Shown here in pieces: positions 21,765 through 34,061 of a stretch of DNA of 64,000 nucleotides. The position numbers and the translations under genes were made by a program. Source of the DNA: Pachypanchax playfairii (Eukaryota > Chordata > Actinopteri > Cyprinodontiformes > Aplocheilidae); the NCBI GenBank assembly GCA_006937955.1, contig SSNP01000029.1, forward strand, positions 2,819,147 through 2,883,146, written 5' to 3'. Position 1 is the stretch's first letter. Each line of letters opens with the position of its first letter. The notes under the pieces are model-generated. The model ran no database searches. It saw nothing but the letters and a program-made list of their open reading frames with translations, and was not told the DNA's origin.

Positions 21765-22646
21765 TAATAATTGTTTGCTTTGATTTGTTGCTTTGATTAA
21801 AATGAACAACAATTGCTAGATTTGGGATTTAAACAACAACAACAATTATTTCAGGAATATTGCAAAACATCATCATTCCAGGTCAGGGACCAATGAAAGA
21901 CATTTTCTTTGTTAAAATATGACAACAATTTAAGATAGTTCGAATTTTGGAAAATGGAGGGTGCAACTTACTTTCATATCTGCTGGCACTATATCAAACA
22001 TTTACAGGCTTTCCAGCTCTGACGATCCCTTGACGATCCATGGTTCTGGTTGCTAAATCTCATTAAACTTTCACACACACAAACACACAAGGTAATTAAA
22101 TCTATGGTTTCCAAAGGAGTTTTGATGCCTATTCAAAATGTTGCATTTTGGCAAACGTTTGTGATTTACAAAGACTCCATATTTTTAGACCCATATAAAG
22201 ACAATATACGTAGCTTTGTGTTAGTAGCTCCAAGACAGATCACAAATGTGCAAAAGAGGCTCTTGAAAGAAATGAAATGGTGACATTTTCTGGATAGTTA
22301 ATACATAGTGAGTGTAATGGCAAAAAGCAAGAATTTTCTTTTAAAACATAGGTGTTATTGTCCAATACTGCATACATAAATTAAAGATTTTTACTGAAAG
22401 GTTGGTATTGGTTCCTGTAGACCTCTCAAGAAAAAAAGATATGCATGCTTTATATTTCCACTCCAAGTTAAACACCTCAATATGTTTTCCAAGGTTTGTC
22501 ATTTTCCATCACAAACATCTATCATTTCCATTTGTGATCCTGTATTTGTTTTTGGTTCATCAACATTAGATCACAGAGAGGATGTATACCCAACACATGC
22601 AACTGTGTACACCAAAATGCAAAGCAAAAAAGTGGGATGTTATATA
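21765..22646. other. intergenic, no feature seen
   Basis: AT-rich sequence with an (AC)n patch near 22070; nothing else recognised. Confidence 0.55.
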
Positions 22647-23465
22647 CAGTGAAACCTCGCTATAGTGGACTCTGAGGGGACCAGACGTTTTGTCCATAAT
22701 GGAGGGGTGTCCGCGCCAGAGGGGTCGGGTGTCCTGTCATCTAGGAATGTCTGTAAACCATTGTCATGGACATTTCCTCAGTATATCAGCTTATTTTATG
22801 AACTAGCACATGGTCAAATCCACTTCTGCATATGTCTCAACTTTGAATAAAATTTAATGGCTACGTGTCAGTTTTCAGTTTTGTTTTTTTTTGTTTATTA
22901 TGAACATACTCATGACTAACGTTTACATTGTTTAAGCGAGGAACTGGCATCATGCTGAAACTGCTGAGAGTTGTATGACAATTTGTGCCGAACAGCCACT
23001 TGTCTTAATGGACTTGAGTGTCACATCAAAATGAGGGAATATTTGTCCCTGAACCCGCCAGGTAGCGCAGCAGGTCATAGGCACATGTGATGGCTTGGGA
23101 GCAGGTGCTGATGGCTGGTGGCTGCAGCTCAGTGTCCTCCTGGTCTGTGTCCTCTGCATCCGATGTGCAGCTGGCTTATGTGCCACGCACCCGGTCCATG
23201 AAGCAGGCACTGCTCCTAGCCAGCATCCAGCTCCTCCACTGCAGGAGTGTTGGCATCTATCGGTGATCACTGTTTGTCAGTGGGGTGAATTTTCACTGAT
23301 GTTTTTCTTTTTTTTTGGGCAGACGAAAAGTCCGTTGTCCTGAACAGTAGGGTGTCCGCTCCAGAGGGGTTATATAAGTAGTAAAGATGCTTGGTCAGCC
23401 CAAAACCTGTCTGCTGGACAGGGGTGTCCGTTCTCAAGGGGTGTCCACAGGATGGGGTTTCACTG
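22647..23465 (-). mobile_element. pogo/Tigger-like element, decayed
   Basis: Left end CAGTGAAACCTCGCTATAG, right end GGATGGGGTTTCACTG, with TA at 22645-22646 and 23466-23467. Subterminal copies of GGGGTGTCCG(T/C) occur near both ends (22708, 23351, 23423, 23438). A - strand fragment (GQIFPHFDVTLKSIKTSGCS, about 22990-23060) may be the C-terminal part of a pogo-type transposase; the rest is lost. Confidence 0.7.
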
Positions 23466-23557
23466 TATTATACACTGGTCAACAAAATGAATGGAACACA
23501 TAAATAAGGCATCTTAGACCTAAATGAATGAAATATTTTTATTAAATACTTTGTATT

Positions 23558-23960
23558 TCAAATCAAATCAAATTAAAAATACTTTTTTAATCCCTGAAGG
23601 AAAATTAAATGTTGTTGTAGCTCAGTTCTTCTTCAGGGAGCCATTGTAGAGGGTTCTAGCCGTGGACAGGAAGGATCTCCTGTAGTGGTCTATACTGCAG
23701 CGGATCTGAAGAAACCTTTGACTGAAGACATTCTGTTGTTGAGTAACTGTGTTGTGAAGAGGATGATGAGGGCTTCCATGATGATTTTCATTTTCCAAAC
23801 CATCCTCCTTTGGACAATCAACTCAAGAGACTCCAGATCTGTCCCCAGAACAGAACCAGCCCTCCTTATCAATCTGTTCAGCCTCTTCGTGTCACTTGCT
23901 CTGATGCTCCGCCCCCAACAGGTGACTGCAGATGTGAGCAACTAACAAACTTCTTTGCCT
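23558..23960 (-). mobile_element. LINE 3' fragment (family of the 49-58 kb LINE)
   Basis: The - strand carries the C-terminal end of a non-LTR ORF2: AVTCWGRSIRASDTKRLNRL then IRRAGSVLGTDLESLE and ERRM-like VQRRMVWKM. A 3' UTR with TTTTTAATCCCTGAAGGAAA follows at 23580-23610. It is 5'-truncated. It lies inside the Tc1 relic, so it inserted later than that element. Confidence 0.7.
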
Positions 23961-24149
23961 TTGCCACTCCTCTTCAAATCTCTGTCAGCCTGTATTGTTT
24001 GAACGCCAGAGAGACACATTTGAATGTGCTGACAACAAAACCACGCAAAAATTATCAAAAGAAATCAAATGTATCAAACCATGAAGGTCTGGATTTGGAG
24101 TCACACTCAAAATAAAGTGTGAAAACTCCAGGCTGATCCAATTTTGATG

Positions 24150-25120
24150 TTAAGTCCTTAAAACAAGTCAAAATGAGGCTCAGTGATATGTGTGTCCACC
24201 ACATGCCTATATGACCTTCCTACAATGCCTGGGCCGCTCCTGATGTGGTGGTAGATGGTCTCCTGAGGGATCTCCTCCCAGACCTGGATTAAAGCATCTG
24301 CCAACTCCTGGACAGTCTGTGGTTCAACATGGTGTTGGTGAATGGAGTGAGACATGATGTGCTCAGATGCAGTCAGGTCTGGGGAATGGGTGGGGACAGT
24401 CCATAGCATCAATGCCTTTGTCTTGCAGGAAATCCTGTCATACTCCACTCACATAAGGTCTAGCACTGTCTTGCATTAGATGAAACCCAGTGCCAACTGC
24501 ACCAGCATATGGTCTCACAAGGGGTTTGAGGATCTCATCTTGGTACCTAATGACAGTCAGGCTACCTCTGGCGAGCACATGGAGAGCTGTGCGGCCCCCC
24601 CAAAGAAATGCTACCCAACACCATTACTGACCTACTACCAAACCAGCCATGCTTGAGGACGTTGCAAGCAGCAGAACATTCTCCATGGCGTCTCCAGACT
24701 CTGTTACATGCTCAGTGTGAATTTTCTTTCATCTGTGAAGAGCACAGGGCACCAGTGGTAAATTTACCATTCTTGGTGTTCTCTGGCAAACGTCCTGCCC
24801 AATGTTGGGCTGTAAGCACCACCTGTGGACATCGGGTCTTAATACCACCCTCGTGGAGTCTGTTTCTGACTGTTTGAACGGACACATGTACATTTGTGGA
24901 TTGCTGGAGGTCATTCTGCAGGACTCTGGCAGCTCCTCCTGTTCGTCCTTGCACAAAGGTGGAGGTAGCGGCCCTGCTGCTGGGTTGTTCCCCTCCTACA
25001 GCCTTCTCCATGTCTCCCCTAATGTACTGGTCTCATCTCCTAGTGCCTCCATGCTCTGGACACTATACGCTGACAGACAGCAAACCTTCTTGCCATAGTT
25101 CACATTGATGTGCCGTCCTG
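24150..25120 (-). pseudogene. Tc1-like transposase, degenerate
   Basis: Pieces in order on the - strand: an HTH-region fragment near 25000-24850 (GRTGGAARVLQNDLQQ then VSVQTVRNRLHEGGI), a middle part with frameshifts around 24800-24480, and the C-terminal part (THSPDLTASEHI; TVQELADALIQVWEEIPQE; RSGPGIVGRSYRHVV) at 24380-24170. The usual SPDLNPIEH is altered to SPDLTASEH, and frameshifts and stops separate the pieces, so it cannot be functional. Confidence 0.75.
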
Positions 25121-25461
25121 GTTGAGCTGCACTACTTGAGCCACTTTTGTGGATTGTCGACCCCATCTCATGCTACCACTAGAGGGAAGCACTCCCAGCA
25201 TTCAAACATGACCAAAACATCAGCCAGAAAGCAGGAAGTAAGAAGTGGTCTGTGGTCACCCCTTCAGAATAACTCCTTTATTGGGGATGTCTTGCTAATT
25301 ACCTATAAATTCCACCTGTTGTCTATTCCATTTGCACATCAGTATGTGAAATTGATTGTCAATCAGTGTTGCTTCCTAAATGGACAGTTTGATTTCACAG
25401 AAGTGTGACTGACTTGGAGTTACATAGTGTTGTTGTGTTCCTTTTATTATTTTGAGCAGTT

Positions 25462-26199
25462 GCTTCACTTATAGTGATTTATAAATTTGGGTTTTGGTGC
25501 ATCATCTCTTGACATACTGTACCACTGTAATCTTAAAAAAACTCATCAGTCCAGTGTCTTGCTGACACAACCAAAATTTTGAATGATCTCACAGTGACGT
25601 GACACCTGTGAGACTGGCATTTTACCAGGCCTTCTAGATAATGTTCATCCTTTTATAGGGTTAAATATTAAAGAAATCCTTAAAATTGTACTGAGTGAAA
25701 GTTTATTCAATTAAATCAATATATAGCCTAGACAAGCAATACAGATGTTAATGCTGAAAATAAAGTGTGCCCTTATTGGCTGGCTGCAGAATATGTCCAA
25801 TCCCTCCATGTAAACTAATGGGCCGTTAGACTAAAACAGCTGTTTTTCCAGACTAAAAAAACCTACATCTCCCATCATTTTTTGAAGTGCTTACTTTTCA
25901 TGTTTCACGTTGTTCTTTTTGCTGTATGTTCAAATATTACTTTTGGTTTTATATATTTAGCTGGATTTATTAATTTATTAATTTATTTAATGGTTAAAAC
26001 CCATCTTGATAGTGTGAGTGACTAGCCAAAACTTTCAGCTGCATGTCTTCAGTTCCCTTCACTTCAATTCCAAAAAAAGGTTAGACACAAAATGTAATGA
26101 TTTGGAAAAAAAATCAGAAACCAATTTTACTTTTAATAGAACATAAACAACATATCAGATGCTGAAACTGAAATAGTTAACATTTTCATAGAAAATATT
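25462..26199. other. intergenic, no feature seen
   Basis: AT-rich, no recognisable element. Confidence 0.5.
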
Positions 26200-26690
26200 C
26201 AATTTAGTTTAATTCAATTTCAAAGGGAAAATTAGATGTCATAGTAACACATTAACTGTGGGCAGGAAGGAATGGTAAATGGTACATGTCCTGTATTTGT
26301 GTAGCGCTTTTCTAGTCATTTAGATCACTCAAAGCGCTTTAACACTACAAGTTTTACATTTACCCATTCACACAACCCGATATGTGGACCGGGGGGAGAG
26401 GGTAGGGGCTAACACTCACACAACCCGATACGCAGGCAACATGGGGTTCACTGTCTTGCCCAAGGACACTTCAACATGTGGCGGTAGAAGCCGGGATCGA
26501 TCTACCAACCTTCAAATTGGAGGACGACCGCTCTAGCCACTGAGCCACAGCCGCCCCTAGTCTGTTTCATGGTCTGTGATAGTAGACATGAAGAAGCCTC
26601 TGACTGAAAACACTCTGTTGTTGAGTTTCTGTGTTATGAAGAGAATGCTTGGGCTTCTCCATAACATTTATTATTTTACAACGAAACAGT
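26200..26690 (-). mobile_element. LINE 3' fragment split by a SINE
   Basis: Left part 26200-26272 (TTCAAAGGGAAAATTAGATG then GGGCAGGAAGGAATGG) and right part 26557-26690 (GAAGCCTCTGACTGAAAACA, CTCTGTTGTTGAGTTTCTGTG) align to neighbouring segments of the 23558-23960 LINE. The SINE lies between them. Short remnant, non-coding. Confidence 0.6.
26273..26556 (-). repeat. tRNA-derived SINE, family A, copy 1
   Basis: Read on the - strand: head GGCTGTGGCTCAGTGG with CTAGAGCGG (A-box-like) and GGTAGATCGATCCCGG (B-box-like), then AAGTGTCCTTGGGCAAGACA, and a tail AAAGCGCTTTGAGTGATC with ACACAAATACAGGACATGTACC. A second copy is at 39466-39700. The pol III boxes and tRNA-like head support a SINE of the kind common in teleosts. 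Confidence 0.85.
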
Positions 26691-26715
26691 GCATGAATCA
26701 GTGCAACAGGCTTTA

Positions 26716-27170
26716 AAGGTGCAATATGGAACATTTTCATAAAAAGCTGTAGTGACATTAGGTAAATTAGGCCACGTTTTGGCAACTATAGACCAGTCAG
26801 TTTTTTTAAATTTTTTTTCCCAGAACACTTGTGTCAACAACTTGAATCTTTTGTGGAACTTGTCTGTGCAAAATTAAAAGACTAGGAGGCTAAAACCCTA
26901 AGGGGCCCATCTTCTCTGATGGCCCAATTTACCTGATGTCACCCTATATTAAAAAAAAATACCTATAGAGGGTTGCAGAATGAAAGTAGTATCTCCTTTA
27001 AAAGTTATATTTGAAGTAAAATATGATAAAATAGTTGATTTTGACGGGGGACGACACTGGCATTATGTTTACATCTACCAGCCAATAGCATCCTTGTGGT
27101 TTGCCTAATACAGTGAATAGTCCGTAATAGTGAGACTGTTACTGTGGAGGGTGGCAGAGTTGGCGGTGAC
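26716..27170 (+). repeat. dispersed repeat R1, copy 3
   Basis: Same orientation and landmarks as 6038-6290 (AAAGGTGCAATATGGAACAT, ATTTGAAGTAAAATATGATA, GAGGGTGGCAGAGTTGGCGG), with an extra insert of about 200 bp near 26770-26950. Confidence 0.7.
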
Positions 27171-27450
27171 GGCGGGTTGACCAGCTGCCTTGTTCCTATT
27201 CAGTCTCTCCAGTTGCTTCTTCACCTGGCTGCTAGATACAGACAGGTGGGAAGTGGAGGCAATGGGGACACCTGCTTCTTCTGATGTTGTTGGAGATGAT
27301 GGAACAGCACCAGAAACAAGAGCCATGTCTGAGTTAGAAGGTGAGACAGTTGAGGTATGAATAGGAAGCTCTTGGTGAAGGGATGGGAGGAGTGTTGACC
27401 TTGGGGTCCGCAATGAAGATGGTGAGCTTGTTTTTATTGGCACTGTCCAG
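27171..27450 (-). mobile_element. LINE ORF2 linker fragment
   Basis: On the - strand SSSQVKKQLERLNRNKAAG resembles the KxLxxxNxRKAAGPD linker just upstream of the reverse transcriptase in jockey-type LINEs. It stops abruptly where R1 begins. Preceding residues are Ser/Thr/Pro-rich. Short and non-functional. Confidence 0.5.
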
Positions 27451-30400
27451 ACTTTCTCTCCAGTTTATTTCCTGTATGCATCCTTGTTGTTTCTAACCTT
27501 GACTTCAAGTTGTTTTTGTGTGCTTCTAAATACTGTAGCTTTAAGGAAAGGGGGCAGAGAGCTACAGTATGTTGGTCTTGCTGAGTTTTTCTTTTTTTTC
27601 AGATTGCTGGCAATCTAGTGTTTGGTATTGCAGCATAAAGGGGTGAGGATAATGTTGTCCACTAAGAATTTTAAATAATTACTCACACACCCAGTCATGA
27701 CATTGTTATGACTGGGTTAACTGTTGAGCAGTTTGAATTCAGCATCAGACAAAACTGAACAACATTCATCTCTTAAAATTTCAGCAGCTGGTCTCCCCAT
27801 TTCCCAGATGTTTACTGACAGATGTTAAAAAGAAAAAGGGATGCTAAACAATGATAAATATCACCTACTTCCAACTTTTTGGAGATTTGTGACAATCAAA
27901 TTTAAAATGGGCTCATATTTTCTCTAAAATTGTCAATTATCTCAGTTTCAACACCTAATATGCTGTTTATGTTTTAACTGGAATAAAATGAGGGTTTATG
28001 AGATTTGCAAATCAATTAATTCTGTTTTTTTTTTTATTTCCATTTTGCCCAATATCTTAACTTTTTTTGGAAATGGGTTGTACAGCATGGCAGGCTGTAT
28101 AGAAGGGGTATTTTTGATTTGCTTAAAAACAACTGAAGTATGGAAAGATATGTCTTCTGTCTATAGGCTTCAGTTTATTAAATATAATCCGACATTTTAA
28201 TTCTACTGAAGTAACAACCAAACTGAATCAATGAAGTGCTACAAAGCAGTAACTGTATCTATTCACAAGCTTCACAGGGATTGAAACAGTACATTGTCAG
28301 CTCTGGCCTAGGGTCTATAGTGCTCCCCAGAGAAATTAGAGCAGCACAAAGGAAGGGCCATCCACTGAATTAAACATATAATTGCAGTGATGGGTAAATA
28401 GTCAAGCATCTGCAGGGCCATGCTAAGTAGCTGACAGCTGAGGATGGAGCCTTAATAATAACCGAAGTGTTGAGTTGTCTGATTTATGAGAAGTGAAAAG
28501 CGCAAGCCAATTATGAGACAAGGAAAGTGACAGAAATGCTGGTCAGCACCTGACATGTTAAAATGTTTAAATGGAAATAGCTTGAAACTGTTGTAAATTT
28601 AATGTGTGGTGGCAGTTGCTAACAAGATTTTACTAATTTGGTGACTAAATACAAATAGTAAAATTTTTTGACAGAAAAGGTGCTCTTGCTTGCTGGATGT
28701 AAAACTGAGCAGACAAAAAAGACAAGTGGTGGAAAATGGGATGCTGTAATGATTTAGTGTTGAGAAAAAAATATGAAGTAAATTGTATAAGTAGAATTCA
28801 TGTTTAACAACTGGAGGATTAGAACAAGTTATTTTTGTTCATAAAAAAAGTGCAACTCTGAAAAGAGAAACAGCAATTGAGGTGGTTATCCAAAATAAAG
28901 AATACTAAAGACAGCACTGAAAACCAGAAAAATAAATAGAAAAAAATGAAAATAGATAAGACAGACAAAATAGATACGATACAAAAAGTTAGTTTAATCA
29001 GAAGCTAACTGCACAAATTGAGCAAGACTCTCTGCTGTAAACCTGGTGATAAAAATATATACTGAAATAAAAGAATTCTAAAACACAGGATTAGGAGGAT
29101 TACAGACCACAGAAGATGAGTAATAGCCTATTTTAACTGAAACATCTTCTCACTCTATTCTCTATTTAAAATAGCTGATTCTGAAAGAGTGTTAAATGAT
29201 GTATAGCATAACATGCTACCAAAGACTCAGCGCTCTCCTTAAAAAATCTAAAAACAATGATTTATGTATTTGATTGTCTTAACATCTATTCAAGGCATTG
29301 ACGTTGTGTTATTCAGATGTTGCCCATTAATTTTCTTAAAGCGTGTTAGACATCTTCATGTTTAACACTCTGCTTTCTATATATGGAAGATATCTGGTGA
29401 CATCACTTGTTGGTTCAGTATTTTCTGCAAACTACAAATGGATCTACCCAAAAACAACTCAATTGCTTTTTCTACCTCATGAAAGTTTTTTTTTATTTTT
29501 GGCATTATTGTTTTTGGGAAATGTTGCGTTTTTTTCCTTTGGTTTAGACCTTCTGCCCTATGTTGTGAGGTTTATAAGTGATTGTTGATCCCACATTTCA
29601 AAATGTTTTATAACCATGACCATATAAATGAAGGTCACAAACTCCTCATATGCTTGATGTCTATGTTTGTATGAACATGCTGGCTGAGTAGTACAACAGC
29701 AGTGTGAGGACTTTCACATTAATAAATAGTTCAGCAGTACCTTTAGTGGTCATGAAATCCACAGGGTACTTTTAATGAAAATCTGAGCTCACAGTTGTTC
29801 AAGTAATGGCTATGAGCTAACAAACTAGGGCTAACAAGTGTTCTGACTGAGTAATCAATAATCCAGCGTTGTGTAGTGTATGATAAATGTAACAAAAAGT
29901 AGACACACACTTAGAAAACATAACCATTACTATTAACAAATAAGTGTATTATTTCAAATGTTTTCTTTATTTTATAGTAAAAAGCTACATAACTCATACA
30001 AATGGAAAAGGAAATAGTCTGAATAGCACACATTAGAGCTCATATGATTATTTATACACCCACAGGTTAACTGCAAAGAAAACCTTAATATTTAATCATG
30101 TATTTGCCTGGGCTTTGGTTTGTTTTTACTTAAGAGCCCTGGTGGCAAATCTTTCTGTCCCTGAAGTTCAATGGACTCTAAGCTGTAACAAGGAATGAGT
30201 CGTCATTTATCAAGTGTTTTCAAGGACTTGACTTGATTTGAGCCTAGAAAAGAGAATTTAGAATATAAAACTAACTTAAATTGTTGAAATCATGTTGCCA
30301 ACTTTTTCAAAAAGCAGTGCAGGTCACTAAGCAACTCGTTGACAGATGAAGTCTGTACTATATTGTATTAGATCCTAACAATATAGTAATAGTATCAAAT

Positions 30401-30934
30401 AAAAGTTAAGCTTATTTTAAAACTAACAAAAATATATTAGCACTATTTATTTTTTAAGCAAGTCTTGTCCCTGGTTCTCATAGAATAAATCATATTTTGA
30501 AGGCCATAAAAGTAATTAATTTCTTTTCTCAGTTTTTATTTATCATAATTATTATAATTATATATTTTTTCCAATTTTATTTTAACACATTCAGCTTCTC
30601 CTCAATAAGATTTTAATGTAGATTTACCAATTTTCTACTTTTAATATTGCCTAAACAGTGTTCACATGCAAAACACATAAATAACAAAATATTTTAAAAT
30701 CTAATAAAAGTTTTAGAATGACTGAGAGACATAAATGACTCCAATCTAGTTTAACTCAACATCAAATATAGATGTCAGTGAGATTCCAAGTCGAAGCAGT
30801 TAACATTTCTTTTGAATCCTAATACATATACATGTGCTACACACCAGTGTAGCAGAGTGAGAAGAAATTCATAGCTAGCGTCTAACGTCTCTCAAGAAAC
30901 CAAGTTCTAAGGGAACACTTCTCTTCATTTTGTT
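27451..30934. other. intergenic, no gene or element recognised
   Basis: 3.5 kb of mainly AT-rich DNA. 28290-28560 is more balanced in composition and lacks repeat landmarks, a possible regulatory element. Everything else reads as ordinary noncoding sequence. Confidence 0.5.
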
Positions 30935-32109
30935 TAAACCGACGGGTGTCCCGCAGGGCTCGGTCCTTGGTCCTCTCCTCTTCTCTTTATACACCACCTC
31001 ATTAGGCGAGATCATTCGCTCCCATGGCTTCTCATACCATTGCTACGCTGACGACACTCAGCTCCTCCTCTCCTTCCCTCCAGACGATACATCCGTCTCA
31101 GTGCGGATATCTGCCTGCCTCTCAGATATCTCGGCGTGGATGAGGGATCGCCACCTTCAGCTTAATCTGTCCAAAACTGACCTCATTGTCTGTCCTGCCA
31201 GTAACTCCTTACCTCCTCAGATAAGCGTGCAGCTTGACTCCATCACGCTGTTCCCCAAAACCTCCGCCAGAAACCTTGGTGTCATACTGGACAACCAGCT
31301 GTCCTTCAAGGAGCAGGTTAACTCCGTAGCTCGCTCATGTCGATTCGCTCTTTACAACATCAGGAAAATCAGAGCCTTCCTGACAGACCACACCACACAG
31401 CTTCTGGTCCAGGCCCTGGTCTTGTCCCGGATCGACTACTGCAACTCTTTGCTGGCCGGTCTTCCGGCGTCCTCGGTTAAACCTCTGCAGATGATTCAGA
31501 ACGCAGCAGCGCGTCTGGTCTTCAACCAGCCCAAGAGGGCTCATGTCACTCCGCTGCTCATTTCTCTGCACTGGCTTCCAGTTGCAGCACGCATCAAATA
31601 CAAAGCTCTGCTTCTGGCTTACCAGACTCTAACACACACAGCTCCTACTTACCTTCACTCCTTCATCCAAACCTACATTCCCACGCGTCAGCTATGCTCA
31701 GCCGCTGAAAGACGCCTAGCGCTTCCACCACAACGTGGCATGAGATCATGTTCCAAACTCTTCTCCTCTGTTATCCCCCGATGGTGGAATGACCTACCAA
31801 ACTCGGTCCGATCCTCAGAGTCGGCAGCTACTTTTAAGAGCAGACTTAAGACTCACCTCTTTAAAGAACACTTTTAGTCTTAATGTGGGATTGATTTATG
31901 ATTTATGATAGCGATTTGGGAGTTTATCTCTACAAAAAAAAAAAAATGATACACTTGATGTATCAGCGTCGGAATTAAACTGGACTCCAAACAGTCCGCC
32001 TCCTTATATTGTTTCCTTCTCTTTGATTTCTTGCTTGTATGTTCTCTCAATGTAAGTCGCTTTGGATAAAAGCGTCTGCTAAATGACAGTAGTAGTAGTA
32101 GTAGTAGTA
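30935..32109 (+). mobile_element. L2-type LINE, 5'-truncated, copy 1
   Basis: Starts abruptly in the reverse transcriptase (TGVPQGSVLGPLLF), runs through the ORF2 stop, a 3' UTR, and the teleost L2-like tail TCGCTTTGGATAAAAGCGTC with TGCTAAATGA. It ends in a (GTA)n run at 32088-32109. Another member of the same family lies at 52920-55343 on the opposite strand. Confidence 0.9.
30940..31877 (+). pseudogene. L2 LINE reverse transcriptase, C-terminal part
   Basis: About 312 codons open to TAG at 31875-31877. They include the GVPQGSVLGPLLF block, the catalytic box (FSYHCYADDTQLLL), the LNLSKTD motif, NLGVILDNQLSF, LHWLPVAARIKYKALLLAYQ and the C-terminal WNDLPNSVRSSESAATFKSR. The N-terminal endonuclease and first half of the RT are missing, so the copy was dead on arrival. 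The open frame over its whole length suggests a fairly recent insertion. Confidence 0.9.
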
Positions 32110-32944
32110 AATCTACCTTGATCATGGTTATTATTCAGCTTGTCTCAAAGTAAATGGGAAGAACGAGCACTGTGAATGAATGTGAAGCAATGTACCATTT
32201 TCTGACCTCAAATCACAGCAGTATCAACAACAGTCAAACCTCAGATGCATCCTGAAAGATTTTTGCAGTTTGAAAAATACAGACAAAAATGTTAATTAAA
32301 TAACTTTTAAGATGGGGTGAAAATTTGAGAAGGTCTGTTATTTGTATTGTCTGTCTTTCTTTCTGGTTAAGTAGTCTTACTCTTCTGGAGCACAATAAAT
32401 GATTTTAATATGCCTTTTTAAAGTCTTATTTCTCAGTTTTTCATCATCTTGTAGGAGTTGTCTGGTTAGTTGATTTAAAACGTTAACATAATCTGTTGGA
32501 AATGCAGTTGAGACTATTTTATTTTAGTTTTTTTTTATAAGGTGACAGCTATTTTTTGCTGTCAGTACAAGGCACCATTGAAAGATCGTACCTTTTACCC
32601 TTTTTTTACATATGTGGCATACCACAAGAAAACCAGCCACCAGCTGCCCTGACATAAATCCTGAAGACAGAAAAAAGTATTTTTGTTTCTGAAAAAATAT
32701 GTGATTTTTGTAAAATATGACAGCTGAAACCCCTCCATCATTCAAAAAAACAGTGTTATGGGTTTTAACACTAGAATCCCTGAATCCTATTAAATTTTTC
32801 GAAAAGTCCCTCCCTGGGTTCACTAATGTTCAGTGAAGAATCCCATAAACTACTTTTGTTCTCACTATTTTGCGATACAAAAACCCAATCGGATAATCAC
32901 GTTTCACAGAACAGGCCTAACTGCTCCTTTCTTACTCTCTGTTC
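32110..32944. other. intergenic; right part is an outer repeat (R3) also seen at 57.9 kb
   Basis: 32805-32944 (CCCTGGGTTCACTAATGTT, then TTTTGTTCTCACT and AAACCCAATC) matches 57880-58000. The stretch 32110-32800 shows nothing I can name; a 99-codon - strand frame at 32524-32823 is not recognisable. Confidence 0.5.
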
Positions 32945-33922
32945 ATTAAAAGAAAACTTACCCCCCCTCCCTGGACACAGTCTGAGATTTAAAAAATAAC
33001 ATGATAAATGGGAGTGACTTGCGGACTAAGGAGGCGTGGCATACTGTGCTGTGTGCGCACAGAATGCGTGTGTCCGTCACTCTGACACACGCGTCAGAGA
33101 GGGACAGGTGAAATAGAGGAATATTTGGATGAGATGAGCAGCTCTGATCCATATTGTTTCGAGCCAATAGTTTGCCCTGCAGTGGATTGGCGGCATAGGT
33201 TCACTGTTAGCCAATGCTATTAGCTCCAGTTACAAGGTGTGACTCTACAAACAGGTGCAGCTGCGCGCGACCGCACTACCGTTTCAAGCCGATGGTTCGT
33301 ACTGCAGCGACTTCAGCATCTTAGAATGGGACCTGTCCCTTTGTGGTATATTGTTGTAGATCAAAGCAAAAGCTAAATTTTGATTAGCTCGTGTAATATC
33401 TGTGACTCAGCCTCATCAGGCTGCACTCGCAACCGCTGCACATTATTATCTACACAAAAGCATGTTTCAGAGAGGTGTCCAAGGTGTAAATCAAAGTATC
33501 TCAGCATGAAGAGAATTAACCCTTCAGTAATGTGCTAAAAACATGTTTTCACACAATCACAAACACTAAAATGAACTCTGATAATGACCGTATACACTTC
33601 CTATTCAAACTCACTCACTACTGAGTGGAGGTGTGGCCGAGACGCTGCGACTTTTATATTCAGCAGCGGCAGAATCATGACGTCGCGATTAAAGAAAAGG
33701 TCTCAGCCAACAGCAATAACTGATCCAATTCTAGTGCAGTGTCATGTTTAAAACCTGAAGAGGGTGCTCCACTAACGGTTTTTGGTATAAAATGAATAAT
33801 TTTATAAAAAAGTCCAAAAATACTAAAAACAAAACTCAGAAATGTAGGCAGGACTATTAAACACTCATTTATAGAGTTTATCAGCAAAAAAAAGTTGATC
33901 TGGGGGTAAGTTGCACTTTAAG
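32945..33922 (+). mobile_element. TIR DNA element with a YxFEP-type leader (copy 1)
   Basis: Left end AAACTTACCCCCC and right end complement CTTAAAGTGCAACTTACCCC form an imperfect inverted repeat. The flanks (32805-32944 and 33925-34055) join without this segment at 57880-58150, so the segment is an insertion. Near 33133 the + strand reads MSSSDPYCFEPIV, similar to DPEPYQFEP at 36900. I associate that leader with fish transposon-borne proteins that end in a P2X7-like zinc domain; this part is inference. No complete gene is left. Confidence 0.55.
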
Positions 33923-33924
33923 TC

Positions 33925-34055
33925 TGTTTTTTATAGACAGTTTTTTGACAGTCCGTTTCATTTGCGATGTTCACGTACATGGCTGTGGTGTTTTAATTGC
34001 ATCATTTCTTGACTCATTTTACAGTTCAACTTTTTTTTCCTTCAGCACATATCAC
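33925..34055 (+). repeat. outer repeat R3, right part
   Basis: TTTTTGACAGTCCGTTTCAT then GTGTTTTAATTGCATCATTT and TTGACTCATTTTAC match 58035-58125 (R3 copy 2), which is uninterrupted. Confidence 0.65.
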
Positions 34056-34061
34056 CACATA

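Larger units (their letters stand above)
23473..25461 (-). mobile_element. Tc1/mariner relic with a LINE inserted
   Basis: Left end CACTGGTCAACAAAATGAAT after TA; right end ...TATTTTGAGCAGT is the approximate complement. It begins 8 bp after the Tigger-like element ends. A - strand transposase is spread in broken pieces over 24150-25120. A LINE 3' fragment (23558-23960) sits between the left end and the transposase. Confidence 0.7.

Noticed and set aside
32524..32823. 99-codon - strand frame and a TTAACACTAGAA word suggesting a piggyBac end
   Set aside because: No transposase motif, no partner end and no TTAA on the other side; the match is one short word.
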